64,000 nt of DNA, from NCBI GenBank assembly GCA_963750255.1, contig CAVVPZ010000009.1, positions 186,001 through 250,000 on the forward strand. Reading direction: 5' to 3'. Below the pieces are notes generated by a model. The model had not been told where the DNA came from, made no database searches, and worked only from the letters and a program-made list of their open reading frames with translations. This DNA comes from DATLED01 sp963750255. Its GTDB lineage: Bacteria; Actinomycetota; Acidimicrobiia; Acidimicrobiales; CADCTF01. The position numbers were made by a program, and so were the translations under genes. The first letter of the stretch is position 1. The number at the start of each line of letters is the position of its first letter. This document shows, in pieces, positions 62,985 through 64,000 of this stretch.

Positions 62985-64000
62985 GCGGCGTGGCGCCGCC
63001 GAGGCGGGAGGCCGCCGCCCTGGCACTCACCGACCTGCCCGGGTGCGGGCACCAGCGCCTCGCGGTGCTCCTTGCCGCTGCTGGCGGTGATCCGGTCGCG
63101 GCGTGGACGGCGGTGGCGAGCGGGGAGTGGGGCGGGCTCGACGGCGAGGAGCTGTACAACCTCGGTTCGAAAGCGGGCGAGTTGCGGTCCACATGGCGAA
63201 CAGCGGCCCAGCGTCTCGACCCCGACGCGCGATTCGAGCGGGCGGTCGCCGCCGGCATCGGCGTCTGGGTCCAGGGCGACCCCGGGTATCCCGTCGCCCT
63301 CGTCGACGATCCCGATCCGCCGGCGGTGTTGTTCTTCCTCGGCGACGGTGGCGCCGTGCCCGAAGGCGGGATCGCCGGCGGTGGCCATCGTGGGCACGCG
63401 ACGCTGCACGTCCTACGGCGCCGACGTGGCCCGCCAACTCGGGCGCGACCTCGCCGCCGCTGGCGTCACTGTCGTCAGCGGCCTCGCCCTCGGCATCGAC
63501 GGCGCCGCCCACGAAGGCGCGTTGGGCGCCTCGTCGACCCCGCCCGTGGCCGTCGTCGGGAGCGGCCTCGACGTGGTCTACCCCCCTCGCCACCGCCATC
63601 TCTGGGACAGGGTCGCAGCAGCTGGCGTCATCGTGTCCGAGGCCCCGCCCGCAGCGCTGCCCGAAGGGTGGCGGTTTCCTCGCCGCAACCGGATCCTCGC
63701 GGCGCTCAGCACCGTGGTCGTGGTTGTCGAATGTCACGCTTCGGGCGGGTCGCTCTCGACCGTGCGGGCCGCCCTCGAGCGCGACCGCCCCGTCATGGCG
63801 GTCCCAGGTTCGGTTCGCAGCCCGTCGTCGGTCGGCACCAACCGGTTGCTGGCCGACGGCGCCGTACCCGCCACCGACGCCGACGACGTCCTCATCGCGC
63901 TCTCGCTGGCCGGGGCCGATGTTCCCGTCGCCCCGGCCCCGCCCGGCGAGGGCCGGCCATCCGACGCCGGTTGGGGCCCCTCTCGTCTCGCCGAGGAGGA
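62981..64000 (+). CDS. dprA: DNA-processing protein DprA (3' end cut by window); one frame break
   Basis: Starts at GTG 62981 (VSGVAPPRREAAALALTDLP) with an N-terminal SAM-like region and GIGVWVQGDPGYPVALVDDP. A break near 63375 leads to the Rossmann core: VAIVGTRRCTSYGADVARQL, VVSGLALGIDGAAHEGAL, GSGLDVVYPPRHRHLWDRVA, PPAALPEGWRFPRRNRILAA, then ECHASGGSLSTVRAALERDR. DprA loads RecA on single-stranded DNA entering the cell. At the window end about 340 residues are seen; the C-terminal DML1-like domain is missing. It is coupled to comM. Confidence 0.92.
   Translation, partial: MSGVAPPRREAAALALTDLPGCGHQRLAVLLAAAGGDPVAAWTAVASGEWGGLDGEELYNLGSKAGELRSTWRTAAQRLDPDARFERAVAAGIGVWVQGDPGYPVALVDDPDPPAVLFFLGDGGAVPEGGIAGGGHRGHATLHVLRRRRGPPTRARPRRRWRHCRQRPRPRHRRRRPRRRVGRLVDPARGRRRERPRRGLPPSPPPSLGQGRSSWRHRVRGPARSAARRVAVSSPQPDPRGAQHRGRGCRMSRFGRVALDRAGRPRARPPRHGGPRFGSQPVVGRHQPVAGRRRRTRHRRRRRPHRALAGRGRCSRRPGPARRGPAIRRRLGPLSSRRGG

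Overview
The window is GC-rich, densely packed chromosomal DNA from an actinobacterium. The gene set fits the class Acidimicrobiia best. Pointers are: many GTG and TTG starts; stop/start overlaps (ATGA, GTGA, TTGA) between neighbours; a GTP-type PEP carboxykinase; an F420-type luciferase-like oxidoreductase; a mycothiol-type PIG-L deacetylase; DUF2505, DUF2469 and a SepIVA-like coiled coil; and a secreted protein built of 'GYWL..ASDGGIFTFGDA' repeats. The class-level placement is inference from family content. No rRNA, tRNA, CRISPR array, prophage or insertion sequence was seen.

Layout. 1-6.7 kb: a glycosyltransferase tail, a HAD hydrolase/M20 peptidase pair, an NYN-S1 protein with a histone-H1-like tail, exonuclease III, a thioesterase, and (minus strand) the uvrD2-DUF2505-sigma-region-4-like-hypothetical unit, which extends to 8.7 kb. 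8.8-14.9 kb: a plus-strand run of alpha/beta hydrolase, membrane-anchored Mur ligase homologue, D-Ala-D-Ala ligase homologue, metalloprotease, acetyltransferase, double-ACT protein, peptide deformylase and PH/SHOCT membrane protein. 14.9-19 kb: a minus-strand galactose operon (unknown gene, GH36 alpha-galactosidase, galT, galK). 19-25 kb: mixed metabolism (LLM oxidoreductase, CoA transferase, PIG-L, histidine phosphatase, Fe-alcohol dehydrogenase, MhuD-like haem-degrading enzyme, VOC protein). 25-30.6 kb: pckG, thiL-thiD and an unusual protein with a leader resembling cargo of extracellular contractile injection systems.

30.6-64 kb is a core-genome block: rpmB, DAK2/FakA, recG, [NTP transferase, Nudix, glutamate-type ABC transporter, kinase, esterase, thioesterase], rsmD, coaD, SepIVA-like, DUF177, rpmF, plsX, acpP, rnc, mutM, smc, [repeat surface protein], ftsY, [lipoprotein], ffh, rpsP, khpA, rimM, trmD, rplS, lepB, DUF2469, yraN, rhodanese, comM and dprA (cut by the window end). 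It joins phospholipid and fatty-acid supply, ribosome biogenesis, the signal recognition particle pathway, secretion, chromosome segregation and DNA uptake/processing.

Two things dominate interpretation. First, at least 17 genes, including single-copy essentials such as smc and ffh, carry clean single-base frame breaks. These look like base-calling indels rather than gene decay, so I annotate those genes as one CDS spanning the break. Second, three families of intergenic signals stand out: 13-bp units spaced 30-31 nt apart and mirrored in orientation (near 8.75, 40.4 and 58.2 kb); an exactly 48-nt palindromic element behind three genes (27.3, 47.3 and 54.3 kb); and a perfect 29-nt palindrome at 61.37 kb.
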